A DNA stretch of 64,000 nt from Muribaculaceae bacterium (GCA_029062005.1 JAIDQZ010000045.1:28482-92481); one strand, 5' to 3'; counted from the stretch's first letter, positions 1 through 9,588 are shown. Notes: a model not told the origin generated them from the sequence alone. Numbers and translations are program-made.

Positions 1-1
1 T

Positions 2-337
2 GGAATCGGTATCTACGTTGACGGACACCTTGACAAGTATATGCCGGTGCAAAGAGCGAGTACCGCACAGCAATCCCGGTCGGGAGAAGATGTGTGGGGT
101 ACAACGGAGCTCTCCGAAGCCCTGACAAAAGCTTCGACCACCTTTGCCAAAGGATTGTGGCTGGTGATGTTCTCGGCAGTTGACTATGCGGAGCAGATTG
201 AAGAGATAGGCTCGCCTAAAGACCGTGGACGTAGTTTCTTCACTGCCCTTTGCGAATACCTCGGAATGGACGTGAAGGAGCAGTTCGGAACGGCAATCGT
301 AGGGATGAGCGGACCCATAACAAGTTTTGCAAGATGA
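2..337 (+). CDS. Phage tail-region protein, 5' end outside the window
   Basis: The reading frame is open from the first bases of the window, so this is the C-terminal part (at least 111 residues) of a larger protein. Nothing in it matches a family I can name. The end of the protein is rich in small polar residues and its stop codon overlaps the next start in an ATGA arrangement, which points to translational coupling. Its place upstream of a tail tube, tail chaperone and tape measure suggests a connector or tail-completion protein, but that is inferred from position only. Confidence 0.6.
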   Translation, partial: GIGIYVDGHLDKYMPVQRASTAQQSRSGEDVWGTTELSEALTKASTTFAKGLWLVMFSAVDYAEQIEEIGSPKDRGRSFFTALCEYLGMDVKEQFGTAIVGMSGPITSFAR

Positions 338-762
338 ATCTATCGGAACTTAACCCGGACATAGCCTTGAAATCCTTGCTTGACGGCAAGGTGAAAGTTG
401 GCTCGGACGCGAGGATTATCGAGGTCTATGCCCAGGGTATGCAACCCAACAGCGGTGTCGGCTCGGACTTCATCACGATTCTCTACAACGGCTCGGTGAG
501 TTCGTGGACCAATCCGATAGGGCAGTTCAACAGCAATCTCGCATTGATGATAACCTGTAAGATGAACTCCAACGGCACAATCAAACAGCCGCATATGAGC
601 AAGATTGTGGCGCAGTGTGAGAAACTTATCAACCGCAGGAAATCGCAGGGCTTCTTCTTCTCGCTTGACAAGGACAACGTGATAACGCCTCCGACCCCCA
701 ACTATACTACTGGCTACGCGACAACAGCTTTGAATGTGGCGTGGCATACCACCAATAATTGA
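334..762 (+). CDS. Hypothetical phage tail-region protein
   Basis: This is a 142-residue protein. I chose the ATG at 334 because it overlaps the preceding stop codon (ATGA), although the frame stays open further upstream. It has no signal peptide or membrane segment and I do not recognise a domain. The C-terminus is rich in Thr, Asn and Tyr. In tailed phages the gene just before the tail tube is often a tail terminator or tail-completion protein, which fits the size, but the role is inferred from order alone. The stop codon lies inside a short TTGAGAA-type repeat. Confidence 0.65.
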   Translation: MNLSELNPDIALKSLLDGKVKVGSDARIIEVYAQGMQPNSGVGSDFITILYNGSVSSWTNPIGQFNSNLALMITCKMNSNGTIKQPHMSKIVAQCEKLINRRKSQGFFFSLDKDNVITPPTPNYTTGYATTALNVAWHTTNN

Positions 763-790
763 GAATTGAGAATGTAGAATTTAGAATTTT
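759..790 (+). repeat. Short TTGAGAA / TAGAATT tandem repeat
   Basis: The gap between two phage genes carries imperfect 7-base units (TTGAGAA, TTGAGAA, TGTAGAA, TTTAGAA). The same motif, in the opposite orientation, fills the hutU-hutI gap at 41457-41514. Confidence 0.6.
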
Positions 791-806
791 AAAACATAGA
801 TAAACT

Positions 807-1397
807 ATGGCTGGAATAAAGAAATTAGCAACCACCACCGTCTTTACCGGACAGAGCGACATCGTGGTATTCGATGAGGTCAGCGACTACAAGAATGCCA
901 CTTTCTCCACTGCTACCGCCTCCGGTGCTTCCGTAGGTCAGGTTTCCGGTGATTCCTCTGAATACGTCGGAGAAGACACAGAGGTCACAAACTGGGTGGA
1001 CGAGCAGGGTAAGGTCATCACTTCGACCGCTACTGACGGCACTGTAGCCGTGAAGTGGGAGATGGCAGACCTCTCGGAAGACAGCGTGGTGAAATTCCTC
1101 AACGGTGTGAAACTCTCCGGACTCACATCGACACTGCTCAAGAACATAAAGAGTGCCGTCGGCTTCGGCGTGAAACTCCCGGTAATGACCCGTCCTATCG
1201 GATGGTTCAACGACGAGGCAAACCGCTGTCTCTTCCTCCCGAAGGCGAAGATAGTGTCAAGCATCACCTACTCGGACAAGCACTTCACAATCAGTTCGAC
1301 CGCTACGGCGGAATACATCGACACGACAACCCTCAAGACCGCTATGATCGTAGAGGGAGAACCGGTTTATGAGAACGACACAGAAGAGGCTGCATAG
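807..1397 (+). CDS. Probable phage major tail tube protein
   Basis: This is a 196-residue protein rich in Thr, Ser, Val and Gly with alternating hydrophobic residues, so mostly beta structure is expected. There is no signal peptide. The start is an ATG about 45 bases after the preceding gene. Its position immediately upstream of a tail-assembly-chaperone-like gene and then the tape measure is the classical place of the tail tube gene in siphophages and myophages. The acidic C-terminus (NDTEEAA) is solvent-exposed in character. Assignment rests on gene order and composition, not on a recognised motif. Confidence 0.55.
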   Translation: MAGIKKLATTTVFTGQSDIVVFDEVSDYKNATFSTATASGASVGQVSGDSSEYVGEDTEVTNWVDEQGKVITSTATDGTVAVKWEMADLSEDSVVKFLNGVKLSGLTSTLLKNIKSAVGFGVKLPVMTRPIGWFNDEANRCLFLPKAKIVSSITYSDKHFTISSTATAEYIDTTTLKTAMIVEGEPVYENDTEEAA

Positions 1398-1462
1398 CGC
1401 AGATCAATTTAAGAGCGGCAGTTGCCATAGTGTGATTGCCGCTCTTCTTATATAGCAACCGT

Positions 1463-2035
1463 ATGGCAGAAGAGAAGCAGGAAGAGAAAGACTTCACGAT
1501 GGATGAAGCGGCGATGGAGCGATTGCTGTCTGAGGCTGATTTTGTGAGACAAGGACGGAGTGTGATTGTCGAGATCGAGGGGAAGAAATGGCATATGCGT
1601 CCGACAAGTCAGGCGCAGAACCAAATAATGGCAAACCTTGACTTCGACATCATGTATTGGCAGAAGGCTCTCAAAGAGGGGAATCTGAGCCGGAGGAAGG
1701 CGAAGCGCATCAGCACGAAAATCCGCAAGGCGTACGCGAAGAAAGCGGCGCACAAGGTACTCGGGATGTGGCTTCGGTGGGTTCCGTTGCTCTTTGCGTT
1801 CATGTGGAGACGTATCTACAACTCGTCCGAAGCCGTCTCCGCCACAATCAACGCTACGGAAGCCATCGGCGAGAACAAGGTTTTTTATTTAGCCAACTTG
1901 GGAAGCTCAAAGCAAGCACTCGTTCTCTCTATGACTCAGGTTGGCGAAGCCGTCAGGCAAAGAACCCTTCGTGGGGAGAGTGCGGCGAGTATGGTAGAGA
2001 AGGACGGTTCGGAGGCAAAGGAGGGCAGCAAGTAG
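1463..2035 (+). CDS. Phage tail assembly chaperone-like protein (short form)
   Basis: This is a 190-residue, highly charged, helical protein that starts at the ATG at 1463; an in-frame ATG at 1436 would add nine unlikely residues. It contains a basic stretch (LSRRKAKRISTKIRKAYAKKAA) around residues 75-96 and a hydrophobic segment after it (WLRWVPLLFAFMWRR). It lies directly before the tape measure, where phages place the lambda G-like chaperone that coats the tape measure during tail assembly. An overlapping frame continues to 2364 without its own good start, which suggests a -1 frameshift product as in lambda G/GT. The function is inferred from position and architecture. Confidence 0.55.
   Translation: MAEEKQEEKDFTMDEAAMERLLSEADFVRQGRSVIVEIEGKKWHMRPTSQAQNQIMANLDFDIMYWQKALKEGNLSRRKAKRISTKIRKAYAKKAAHKVLGMWLRWVPLLFAFMWRRIYNSSEAVSATINATEAIGENKVFYLANLGSSKQALVLSMTQVGEAVRQRTLRGESAASMVEKDGSEAKEGSK
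1881..1886 (+). promoter_or_regulatory. Candidate -1 frameshift site (T6 run)
   Basis: A run of six T residues follows GTT in the chaperone frame. A slip back by one base here moves ribosomes into the frame that stays open to 2364. The match to a classical X XXY YYZ heptamer is imperfect, because the A-site codon TAT would re-pair poorly on TTA. Transcript slippage on the T run is an alternative, and the true shift site could lie anywhere up to 2035. Confidence 0.35.
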
Positions 2036-2364
2036 GGAGCGCGTTCTCGTTCTCTTCCGACAACGAGCGGATAAAGGGACTTTACGGCAACTACAACCTG
2101 TGGTCGTGGCTACGGTATTGGCACCTTGACAGCGCGGACTATGTAAATATCCTCCTTATCGACAAGGGTTATTACGACTATGACTTCACGGAGCCGCCGA
2201 AGCCGAAACCGAAGCTCAAAAAGAAAACCACAAGAGAGGTAAGCTCCATGCTTGCAAGATTCGGCTTCAAGACCAAACTTCATGACGTGGAGAAAGAGAA
2301 GCCTATGACCGCCGAGGAGATGCAAAGGATTGCGATGGAGGAAGAGGGAGAATTTCAGAATTAA
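1885..2364 (+). CDS. Frameshift extension of the tail assembly chaperone (GT-like)
   Basis: This is the -1 frame relative to the 1463-2035 gene, open to 2364. The part after 2035 (about 109 codons) reads as a genuine protein: a Trp/Tyr-rich stretch (LYGNYNLWSWLRYW), a proline-lysine linker (PPKPKPKLKKK) and an acidic C-terminus (EEEGEF). It has no convincing start codon of its own. It ends 69 bases before the tape measure. The simplest reading is a G-GT type fusion in which a minority of ribosomes shift frame to give a long chaperone. The N-terminal limit given is the codon after the candidate T6 slip site and is a guess. Confidence 0.5.
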   Translation, partial: LFSQLGKLKASTRSLYDSGWRSRQAKNPSWGECGEYGREGRFGGKGGQQVGSAFSFSSDNERIKGLYGNYNLWSWLRYWHLDSADYVNILLIDKGYYDYDFTEPPKPKPKLKKKTTREVSSMLARFGFKTKLHDVEKEKPMTAEEMQRIAMEEEGEFQN

Positions 2365-2433
2365 GAAAGAAACCGAGCCAGAGCCTTTGAGCCAGACCGC
2401 CGTTTGGCGGTGGCTCATAACCATACAGATACG

Positions 2434-5400
2434 ATGGCAGACGGCAAATTGGTTTTCCCGGTCAAGTTCGACCTGGAGGCGGCAGTGAAGGAGGCAAGCG
2501 GAGACGCGGATAGAGTGCTGAAAAGACTGGGCACGATGATTAATTCGCGTCCGCTTAAACTCGGCATAGAGATAGAACAGCCGAAGGGTGGCTGGGATAA
2601 GAAACTCGGAGACTACGGCAAGGGCAGTATCAATGCCATGCGCAAGGAGATGGCTAAACTTGTCGAGCAGTGGAACAAGCTCAGCGAGGCACAGCGTATA
2701 ACGGACCAAAAGAGCGGCGCGTTTACGGCAGACGCTATGAAGATAATCAACCGTTACGGCCAACTTGTGACGGCAAGCGAGAGTTATGCCCGTAGTCTGG
2801 AGCAGATAGCGTCGGCGGCGAAGAAGTCAGCCGATGCGGAAATTCGCGCCAATCAGAAGGCTCAGGCGGAACTTGAAAAGCGGATGACAAAAAGTAAGGA
2901 ACTTGTGGCTGTGCTGAAAAATGAAGAGAATAGCGTGTCGAGTCTTACCGCACGGCTCAACTTCTACACCAAGCAGATGAACTCCGCTGACAAGGGGAGC
3001 AAGAAATGGGTCTACAACTCACAGATGGTACAGCAACTCAAAGAGCAGTTGGATAGGCTTTATCAAACACAGAAGAAAGTCACTGACAATGACGTAAAGA
3101 CGACCGACAAGCGTCTTCAAGAGCGCGCCCGTATAAAGTCCGCCCTCTTGCAGGAGGAAAACTCCATTGACCGCGTAAACGCGAAACTTAATATTTGGCA
3201 CAACATCATGAACCGTTCCGCAGAAGGTAGCGGTCAGTTCGCGTATGCCGCCAAAGAAATAGAGCGGTTGAATGGAGTAATGGATCGCCTAAACGCCAAT
3301 ACACCCAAAGCACAGCAGAAGGCTCAGGAACAGCTTCAGCGCGAATGGCTCGCCGCAAAAGACCAGAGGGAGCGCGAGCGTGAAAAGGAGACTCAGCAGG
3401 CAATCGCCAACGCTAACCGCGAGAATCAGGCGCGTCAGGCGGCATTCAACGCACAACGTCAGGCAGGACTTGAAAGACAGCGTATCCTCAATGCCGAAGC
3501 GAACAGCATTGCGATTGTGACCCAACAGCTCCAGATACAGCAGGAACGGCTCAATAATGCCAAAGTGGGTTCGGCAAAATACAATCGCTTGACCGAGGAG
3601 GTAGACCGTCTGACAAGGAAACTTAATGACATGCAGGAGGCTCTACAAGCCGCCGGAAAGCGCGTGGAGGCTCTTAGGGCGTTGAGGGAAATACTTGCTG
3701 CATCCGAGAAGACTATATCAGGACTAACGGGCAAACTGCAAGTATATCAGGAAAGATTGAAAGGTCTTGAATCCGGCTCACAGAAGTTCAACAAGACTGC
3801 CGCAGAAGTGCGCCGTCTTTCCGAGGAACTGCAACGCGCCAATCAATATCTCTCGGACTTTCAAAGCAAGGCTTTCAGAGGACTATCCACCAACTTCACC
3901 GCACAGCAGACCGAGGCGGTGCAGAATCTCCGCAGACAGATAGATGAAATTGACAAGAGGTTCAATATGCTCTATCAGAACGGACGCGCCACGAAAGCCG
4001 ATGGAACATACACTGACCGCGTGAATGCCATGCTGAAGGAGCGTATGCGTCTGACTGAGGAAATCAACAAGATGATGAAGACTGCCGCAGACGCTCAGCT
4101 TGAACGCGAGAAGGAGATAAACCGTCTGATTGAAAGAAGGAATGCCAGAAACAAGGAGCAACAGGCGGCATACAATAAGGTAAGACAGGCAGGACTTGAA
4201 CAATATCGGATCCTTAAAAATCAGGAAAAGACCATATCCGAGATTTCCGCGAAGTTACAGCTTCAAAGACAGCGTCTGAACAACGCCAATATGGATTCGT
4301 CGAAGTTCAAGAAGATAGCGGCGGAGGTGGAGCGTCTGACATGGAAACTTGAAAACGCACAACGTAAAGTGGCGGAATTGACTGGACAGTCAACTTCAAG
4401 CGCAAATACACAGAAGAAAAACATTCAAAACGTCAATCAGGAATACAGCAGACAACTGACATATCTTGAAAAAGTCATGCGTAAGATGGCTGTCTATGGT
4501 TCTATTGGAATGATAGGCAACCTTGTCAGGAACGTCCGCGAGGTGACGGCTCAGTTCGAGCTTCAGAGAGTGTCGCTGGGTGCGATATTGCAAGACCAGA
4601 CGAAAGCCAATCAACTCTTCTCGGAAATCAAGGGTTTCGCACTCAAATCTCCGGTCTCCATACTTGACCTTACGAAATACACCAAGCAGTTGGCTGCCTA
4701 CAAAATCGGCTATGACGAGTTGTTTGAGACCACAAAGAAACTGACTGACGTGTCGGTAGGTCTCGGTGTGTCTATGGACCGCGTGGTGCTCGCCTACGGT
4801 CAGGTCCGCGCCACCGGACACCTTCGCGCATCGGAAATCAGACAGTTCACCGAAATGGGCGTGCCGATTGTGGAGGAACTTGCCGCTAAACTCTCAAAGA
4901 TGAACGGCGAGTTGGTTACTGCCGCAGACGTGATGGATATGGTCTCCAAGCGTGCCATCGGCTTCGATATGGTGAAGGAAGTGTTCGACGATATGACTTC
5001 CGCCGGAGGTATCTTCTACAACATGCAGGAGAAGCAGGGCAACACGCTCTATGGTCTATGGGCGAAGTTGGGTGATGCCGCGTCCGTGATGTATGACGAG
5101 ATAGGGCGTACCGGGCCTGTAAACTCGGTAATGAAAGGTCTTATTCAGAGCGCGACCGACCTCATGAAGAATTGGAGGCTTGTATCTGGAGAGGTCGCTG
5201 TCGCAGTCCTCGGTTTCGGAGCGTACAAAGTCGCTCAGAATCTTGCCACAAAAAGCACCATTGCGGCAAGTGCGGCGGCTGATAACTACACACGCGCCCA
5301 GATACGTATGCGAGCCGCGACAATCAAACATAATGAGGCGCAAAGGTTATCCGCTTTGTATTCAATGAAAGCGGCGCAGTCTTACCGCGCTGCCGCTTTA

Positions 5401-8400
5401 TCAACCAATGTATGGACGGCAGCCAAGTATAAACTTATCGGTGCGACCAACTCCCTTAAAGCCGCGTTGATGGGTAATTGGATAACCCTTGCCATTACCG
5501 CAATAGCCGCTATCGCAGTGGCGATTGGTACAGCCGTGGAAAAGGCGACAAGGCTTAAACGTGCCCTTGCTGAGATAAGAGAAGAGACTACGGTATTGCA
5601 GAATCAGTCCGTCCGAAACTTTGAGCGACTTGCGAAGCAAGCCACTGAAAACGCAGATGGGAGCAAGAAGCAGAAGGAGGCTCTTGATGAGTTGAACCGG
5701 ACTTACAAGGATATGGTGCCGGAGGAGGCTCTGAAAATCGAAAACCTCCGCAAGATGAAGGGCAACTACGAAGAACTGACTCAAGCTGTTCGCGAATACA
5801 TAGCCGCCCAGCAGGAGGAGAAGTCTATCAACACAATCAATGAGCAGGAGGGTGCGGTGCAGACAGCTATGCAGAAGCGTTTGCGTGGAGTGTTTGAAAA
5901 GCAAGGTCTCAGCAGCGATGAGATAGAGCGTTTCTTCCGTGCTTTTGAGCGCACAGCACTTGACGCTTCCAAGACGGTTAAAGAGCAGTTTGAGGATGCT
6001 TTGGAGATTGCAGGACTCAGCGGAGGTGAGAAACTTTGGGAGGCTGTCAAGTCAAAATACAGTTCTTTCTTTTCATTCGGTAAAAGCGAGTTTTTCTCTG
6101 GTGAGGACGAATTTGTGAAGTCGCAGACTGCAATCGGCGAGTTGTCTAAATCTCTTTCAAGACAACAGGAGTTGAATGAGAGTGTAAGAAAATCATTCGC
6201 AGATTTGACGCAAGATCTCGGTGTTTATACGGGAGCTATGCGCAACTACAATCAGGCTGTGCAGGACAACCTCAATTCCGGCGAGACCATGCTTCAAAAC
6301 CAGGAGAATGTCAATATGCAGATTCGCTACATGACATCGTGGATAAAGGATGCTGTCAAGGAAGCAGGTATCGCATGGAACGAGGGTTGGGCGGAGCTTA
6401 TTATGAATGTGGATGCGGAAGACCTCAATCGTATCTCTTCGCTCAATATGGATGCTATCTTGTCGGCAATAGACCCCAACAAGCATCTTGAATTGTATAA
6501 TTATATTCTTCAATACAAAAAGATGTATGAAGACCTCATCCCGTCCGACCCGGTAGCAAGGGCTGTCCGTGCTAAATTCTTTAAGATAGCACAGGGGATG
6601 AAAGACGGAGGGGATGCCATGCGTCAGTATCTTTGGGATGGTAAGCAAGACCTGAAAGAGCATATCAAGACGCTCGGAGATGCGGTGGAGAGAATCCGCG
6701 ACAAGGTTTATAAGTATAGTCAGTATATAAAGAACTTCGGTGTTGTCGGCAAGCTTGCTCTTCAGGCTATGGGTATAGATGTGGATGCCATGACCGCACA
6801 AGCCGAGGCGATTGAGGAACTGATGAAGTACGAGCAGACTTATGTCAGAGATGATAAAAAGGACAAAGGTGGCCGTCAGTCCGATCCGCGCCTCCAAAAC
6901 CTAAAGGAAGAAATCTCTCTTGTGCAGAAACTATATCAGGAATACAAGCAACTGGAGAAGCAGGAGGGCGCGACAAAAGCCACTGCCGATATGAACCGTA
7001 TGGCAAAGGACACAATCGCTATGCTCTCCAAGAAGTACGGCATAGGACTTCCTAAGACCGCCAACGATGTTGTGTCGGCTCTTGAAATCCTCTACGGAAA
7101 GATGGAGCAGTTGCCGAAGAAATCTTTCTCAACTCTTGAAAAGGACTTGAAAGAACTCCGCTGGACTATCGAGAAGGTGGATATTGACGATTCGCAGAAG
7201 AACATCGAAGCCGAGTTGAAGAAACTTGCCGACCGCATTTCTCGTACCAAGACAGCAAAGGAGTTCTACGACAAGATACTCTCGCAGACAGGTGATATAG
7301 ACCTTGCCATGAACGTCACAATGAGCGTATATGGAGATACCGGAGAGGGATTGTTTGACAACATCGTGGAGCAGATACGGCAGACGTTCTCTTCCGGCAA
7401 TCAAGCAATCGACTTGCAGATAACGGCGGAACTTGACACGGCAATCGACACCGAGAACCAGCGTATCAATTACCAGATGCTTGCCGACATCTACGACAAG
7501 TATCAAGACCAAATCATAGAGAAGAACCGCCAGACCGCCGAGAACATCATCAAGGAGGGGCAGAAGACAGCCGCCGCCAACATCAGCACATGGGAAAAGG
7601 AACTTGCAAAAGCAAAGGATTTCGAGCAACAGCGCACCGACATCATCAACCGCGAGACCCAGCGGAGGGCTGATATTTACAAGAGCAACCTTCCGCAGGA
7701 GGAGAAGGATCGCCTTGCCGGACAGAGCCGGACAAAGCAGAGCGAGGATTTGGCTAAGGTGAACTTTGAGGAGTTTACTAAGAGCGAAGATTACATCAAG
7801 ATATTCGAGAATCTTGACAACACATCCACCGCCGCCCTCAAACGTTTGAGAGAGGAAATGCGCAAGTTGATAGAAACCAACAAAGACCTTTCGCCCGAAA
7901 ATATGAAGACGCTTGTCAAGGCTATGGAGGACATAGACGAGCAGATAAGCGGACGCGGTTTCGGCAACGACATGGTGCAGGGTGTGCGTGACTACATTGA
8001 CGCTCTCCGTGACCTTAAGACGGCAAAGGCTGAACTCAAAGCGTCACAGGCAGAATATGACGAGCAACTTCCGCAACTTGACGCGGACATTGACACGGCA
8101 AAAGCTGAGGAGATCGCCGCGCAGGAGGAACTGAATGCCCTAAAAGCAAATGAACTTGCTACGGAGAATCAGATTGTGGCGGCAGAGTTGCGTCTTAACA
8201 ATGCCACTAAAGGCGTGCAGATTGCAGAGCAGTCGAAGGCTAAGGCGGCTGATAAGGTCAAGAAAGCCGAGACGAAAGTCACCAACCAGCAGGATAAGCA
8301 GAAGAAAGCTTCAGGTAAGTTCTTTGCAGACTTGCAGAAGACGGCGCAGACGGCAGATCAACTCGCAAGTGTCCTCGGAGACGTAGAGGCTCTTCTCGCC

Positions 8401-9588
8401 ATATCGGCAGACTCAGCGGCAGGTGTGGCATTTGATTCGGCTATTGAGGGATTGCAGACTTTCAGCAAGACGATGAACGTTATAATCGGTCTTCAGGAAC
8501 TCTACAACATAGTAACCGAGTCGAATCCGTGGATTGCCATCGCTGCCGCAGTGTTGGCTGTCGGGTCTATGCTTGGCTCGTGGATTACCAATAACAAGGT
8601 ACGCAAGGCCAATCTCGAAATAGAGCGTCAGCAGGAATTACTGGAGGGACTACAATACACCTATTCGCGATTGCAGAAAGTCGCAGACAAGCTCTTTGGC
8701 AGGGATTATATTGACAATTACAATCAGCAGTTGCGCGCTCTTGAAGCAGAGGCGGCGGCTTATCAGAAGCAAGCCGAGGCGGAGAAGAGCAAAGGCAAGA
8801 AGACCGACAAGGAGAAGCTGAAGGAGTATGAGAACTCGTACCGGGACACGATGGACGAGATCGCCGATATGCAGACCCAGCTTGTGGAGAAGTTCACCGG
8901 CACCAACCGGCAGGATGTGGCGCGGCAGATGGCGCAGTCGTGGATTGACGCGAGGGTTTCGATGTCGGACACCTTCGCTGCAATCAAGGGCGATTACTCC
9001 GAGATGATAAAGAATATGATTGTAGAGGGAGCTGCCGCGAGGATCATTGAAAACGCCCTTACTCCGATGTGGGATAAGATGGATGCGATGCTTGAGGATA
9101 ACGACATTGACGGAGCGATCGACTCCCTTATCGGAGGTATGGATGATGCACTCAACGCCGCCAACAACGGCATGGAGGTGCTTTGGAAGGCTCTGGAGGC
9201 GCGAGGCTACGACATGAAGCAACTTATCGGAGACACTGAGAGCAGTTATACTGGAATCGCCAAGAATGTGGCGACCGCAACGAGCGAGGAGATCAACGCC
9301 AACACCGCCGCGCTCAATACGCAGAACTATTATCTGAGTCAAGTCCCGGTCATTGGTGAGAATGTGGCGGCGATCAGGATGATACTGCAAGGCGGGTCGG
9401 CAACTGTCTCCAGCGGAACAGGCGCGGCTACCACAATTGACTACACAGACCTGCTGACGGCCGCCAACCAGCACCTTGCGAGCCTTCCGAGGATGGAGCG
9501 ACATCTGTCGGACATATACACGCTCCTCAACAGGGTGGTGGTGTACGAGAAGGGTAAGTTTGTCGTCAGCTCGGTGATGAGAGGTTAG
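2434..9588 (+). CDS. Phage tail tape measure protein
   Basis: This 2384-residue protein sets tail length and helps DNA ejection. I chose the ATG at 2434 over a TTG at 2404. Residues about 150-650 are charged coiled coil with five gap-free repeats of about 58 residues. Residues about 676-900 form the conserved tape-measure region, with motifs such as GMIGNLVRNVREV, SLGAILQDQ, LDLTKYTKQLAAYKIG, QFTEMGVPIVEELA and TLYGLWAKLGD. Two hydrophobic segments follow, near residues 1013-1036 (LAITAIAAIAVAIG) and 2031-2053 (PWIAIAAAVLAVGSML), as expected for a protein that reaches the membrane at infection. The rest is helical, with a Lys/Ala/Gln-rich coil near 1870-1970. Long antisense frames inside it are composition shadows. 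The gene ends by overlapping the stop of the convergent integrase, and no downstream tail gene follows. Confidence 0.93.
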   Translation: MADGKLVFPVKFDLEAAVKEASGDADRVLKRLGTMINSRPLKLGIEIEQPKGGWDKKLGDYGKGSINAMRKEMAKLVEQWNKLSEAQRITDQKSGAFTADAMKIINRYGQLVTASESYARSLEQIASAAKKSADAEIRANQKAQAELEKRMTKSKELVAVLKNEENSVSSLTARLNFYTKQMNSADKGSKKWVYNSQMVQQLKEQLDRLYQTQKKVTDNDVKTTDKRLQERARIKSALLQEENSIDRVNAKLNIWHNIMNRSAEGSGQFAYAAKEIERLNGVMDRLNANTPKAQQKAQEQLQREWLAAKDQREREREKETQQAIANANRENQARQAAFNAQRQAGLERQRILNAEANSIAIVTQQLQIQQERLNNAKVGSAKYNRLTEEVDRLTRKLNDMQEALQAAGKRVEALRALREILAASEKTISGLTGKLQVYQERLKGLESGSQKFNKTAAEVRRLSEELQRANQYLSDFQSKAFRGLSTNFTAQQTEAVQNLRRQIDEIDKRFNMLYQNGRATKADGTYTDRVNAMLKERMRLTEEINKMMKTAADAQLEREKEINRLIERRNARNKEQQAAYNKVRQAGLEQYRILKNQEKTISEISAKLQLQRQRLNNANMDSSKFKKIAAEVERLTWKLENAQRKVAELTGQSTSSANTQKKNIQNVNQEYSRQLTYLEKVMRKMAVYGSIGMIGNLVRNVREVTAQFELQRVSLGAILQDQTKANQLFSEIKGFALKSPVSILDLTKYTKQLAAYKIGYDELFETTKKLTDVSVGLGVSMDRVVLAYGQVRATGHLRASEIRQFTEMGVPIVEELAAKLSKMNGELVTAADVMDMVSKRAIGFDMVKEVFDDMTSAGGIFYNMQEKQGNTLYGLWAKLGDAASVMYDEIGRTGPVNSVMKGLIQSATDLMKNWRLVSGEVAVAVLGFGAYKVAQNLATKSTIAASAAADNYTRAQIRMRAATIKHNEAQRLSALYSMKAAQSYRAAALSTNVWTAAKYKLIGATNSLKAALMGNWITLAITAIAAIAVAIGTAVEKATRLKRALAEIREETTVLQNQSVRNFERLAKQATENADGSKKQKEALDELNRTYKDMVPEEALKIENLRKMKGNYEELTQAVREYIAAQQEEKSINTINEQEGAVQTAMQKRLRGVFEKQGLSSDEIERFFRAFERTALDASKTVKEQFEDALEIAGLSGGEKLWEAVKSKYSSFFSFGKSEFFSGEDEFVKSQTAIGELSKSLSRQQELNESVRKSFADLTQDLGVYTGAMRNYNQAVQDNLNSGETMLQNQENVNMQIRYMTSWIKDAVKEAGIAWNEGWAELIMNVDAEDLNRISSLNMDAILSAIDPNKHLELYNYILQYKKMYEDLIPSDPVARAVRAKFFKIAQGMKDGGDAMRQYLWDGKQDLKEHIKTLGDAVERIRDKVYKYSQYIKNFGVVGKLALQAMGIDVDAMTAQAEAIEELMKYEQTYVRDDKKDKGGRQSDPRLQNLKEEISLVQKLYQEYKQLEKQEGATKATADMNRMAKDTIAMLSKKYGIGLPKTANDVVSALEILYGKMEQLPKKSFSTLEKDLKELRWTIEKVDIDDSQKNIEAELKKLADRISRTKTAKEFYDKILSQTGDIDLAMNVTMSVYGDTGEGLFDNIVEQIRQTFSSGNQAIDLQITAELDTAIDTENQRINYQMLADIYDKYQDQIIEKNRQTAENIIKEGQKTAAANISTWEKELAKAKDFEQQRTDIINRETQRRADIYKSNLPQEEKDRLAGQSRTKQSEDLAKVNFEEFTKSEDYIKIFENLDNTSTAALKRLREEMRKLIETNKDLSPENMKTLVKAMEDIDEQISGRGFGNDMVQGVRDYIDALRDLKTAKAELKASQAEYDEQLPQLDADIDTAKAEEIAAQEELNALKANELATENQIVAAELRLNNATKGVQIAEQSKAKAADKVKKAETKVTNQQDKQKKASGKFFADLQKTAQTADQLASVLGDVEALLAISADSAAGVAFDSAIEGLQTFSKTMNVIIGLQELYNIVTESNPWIAIAAAVLAVGSMLGSWITNNKVRKANLEIERQQELLEGLQYTYSRLQKVADKLFGRDYIDNYNQQLRALEAEAAAYQKQAEAEKSKGKKTDKEKLKEYENSYRDTMDEIADMQTQLVEKFTGTNRQDVARQMAQSWIDARVSMSDTFAAIKGDYSEMIKNMIVEGAAARIIENALTPMWDKMDAMLEDNDIDGAIDSLIGGMDDALNAANNGMEVLWKALEARGYDMKQLIGDTESSYTGIAKNVATATSEEINANTAALNTQNYYLSQVPVIGENVAAIRMILQGGSATVSSGTGAATTIDYTDLLTAANQHLASLPRMERHLSDIYTLLNRVVVYEKGKFVVSSVMRG
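2899..4371 (+). repeat. Five degenerate 58-codon repeats in the tape measure gene
   Basis: Gap-free copies start at 2899, 3130, 3472, 3679 and 4198, each about 174 bases. The shared pattern is a hydrophobic pair, three variable residues, E-x-[ST]-[IV], a coil with L-x(4)-[LM], a Gly-Ser or Ser-Ser pair, [KQ]-[FYW], and a final E-[VI]-x-R-L. The copies are diverged in DNA but clearly homologous in protein, so they are old duplications in the length-setting region. Confidence 0.7.

Noticed and set aside
1055..1372. Alternative plus-strand frame inside the tail tube gene
   Set aside because: It is Arg/His-rich out-of-frame sequence without a ribosome binding site; the tail tube frame explains the region.
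2110..2763. Minus-strand open frame of 217 codons over the chaperone/tape measure junction
   Set aside because: It is antisense to the frameshift extension and tape measure start, with shadow-type composition and no homology that I recognise.
6193..6897. Minus-strand frame of 234 codons in the tape measure gene
   Set aside because: It is a composition shadow of the coiled-coil-rich coding strand.
8650..9504. Long minus-strand open frame of 284 codons inside the tape measure gene
   Set aside because: It is antisense to strongly coding sequence, is rich in Arg, His, Leu and Val as expected for a shadow frame, and has no promoter or recognisable domain.
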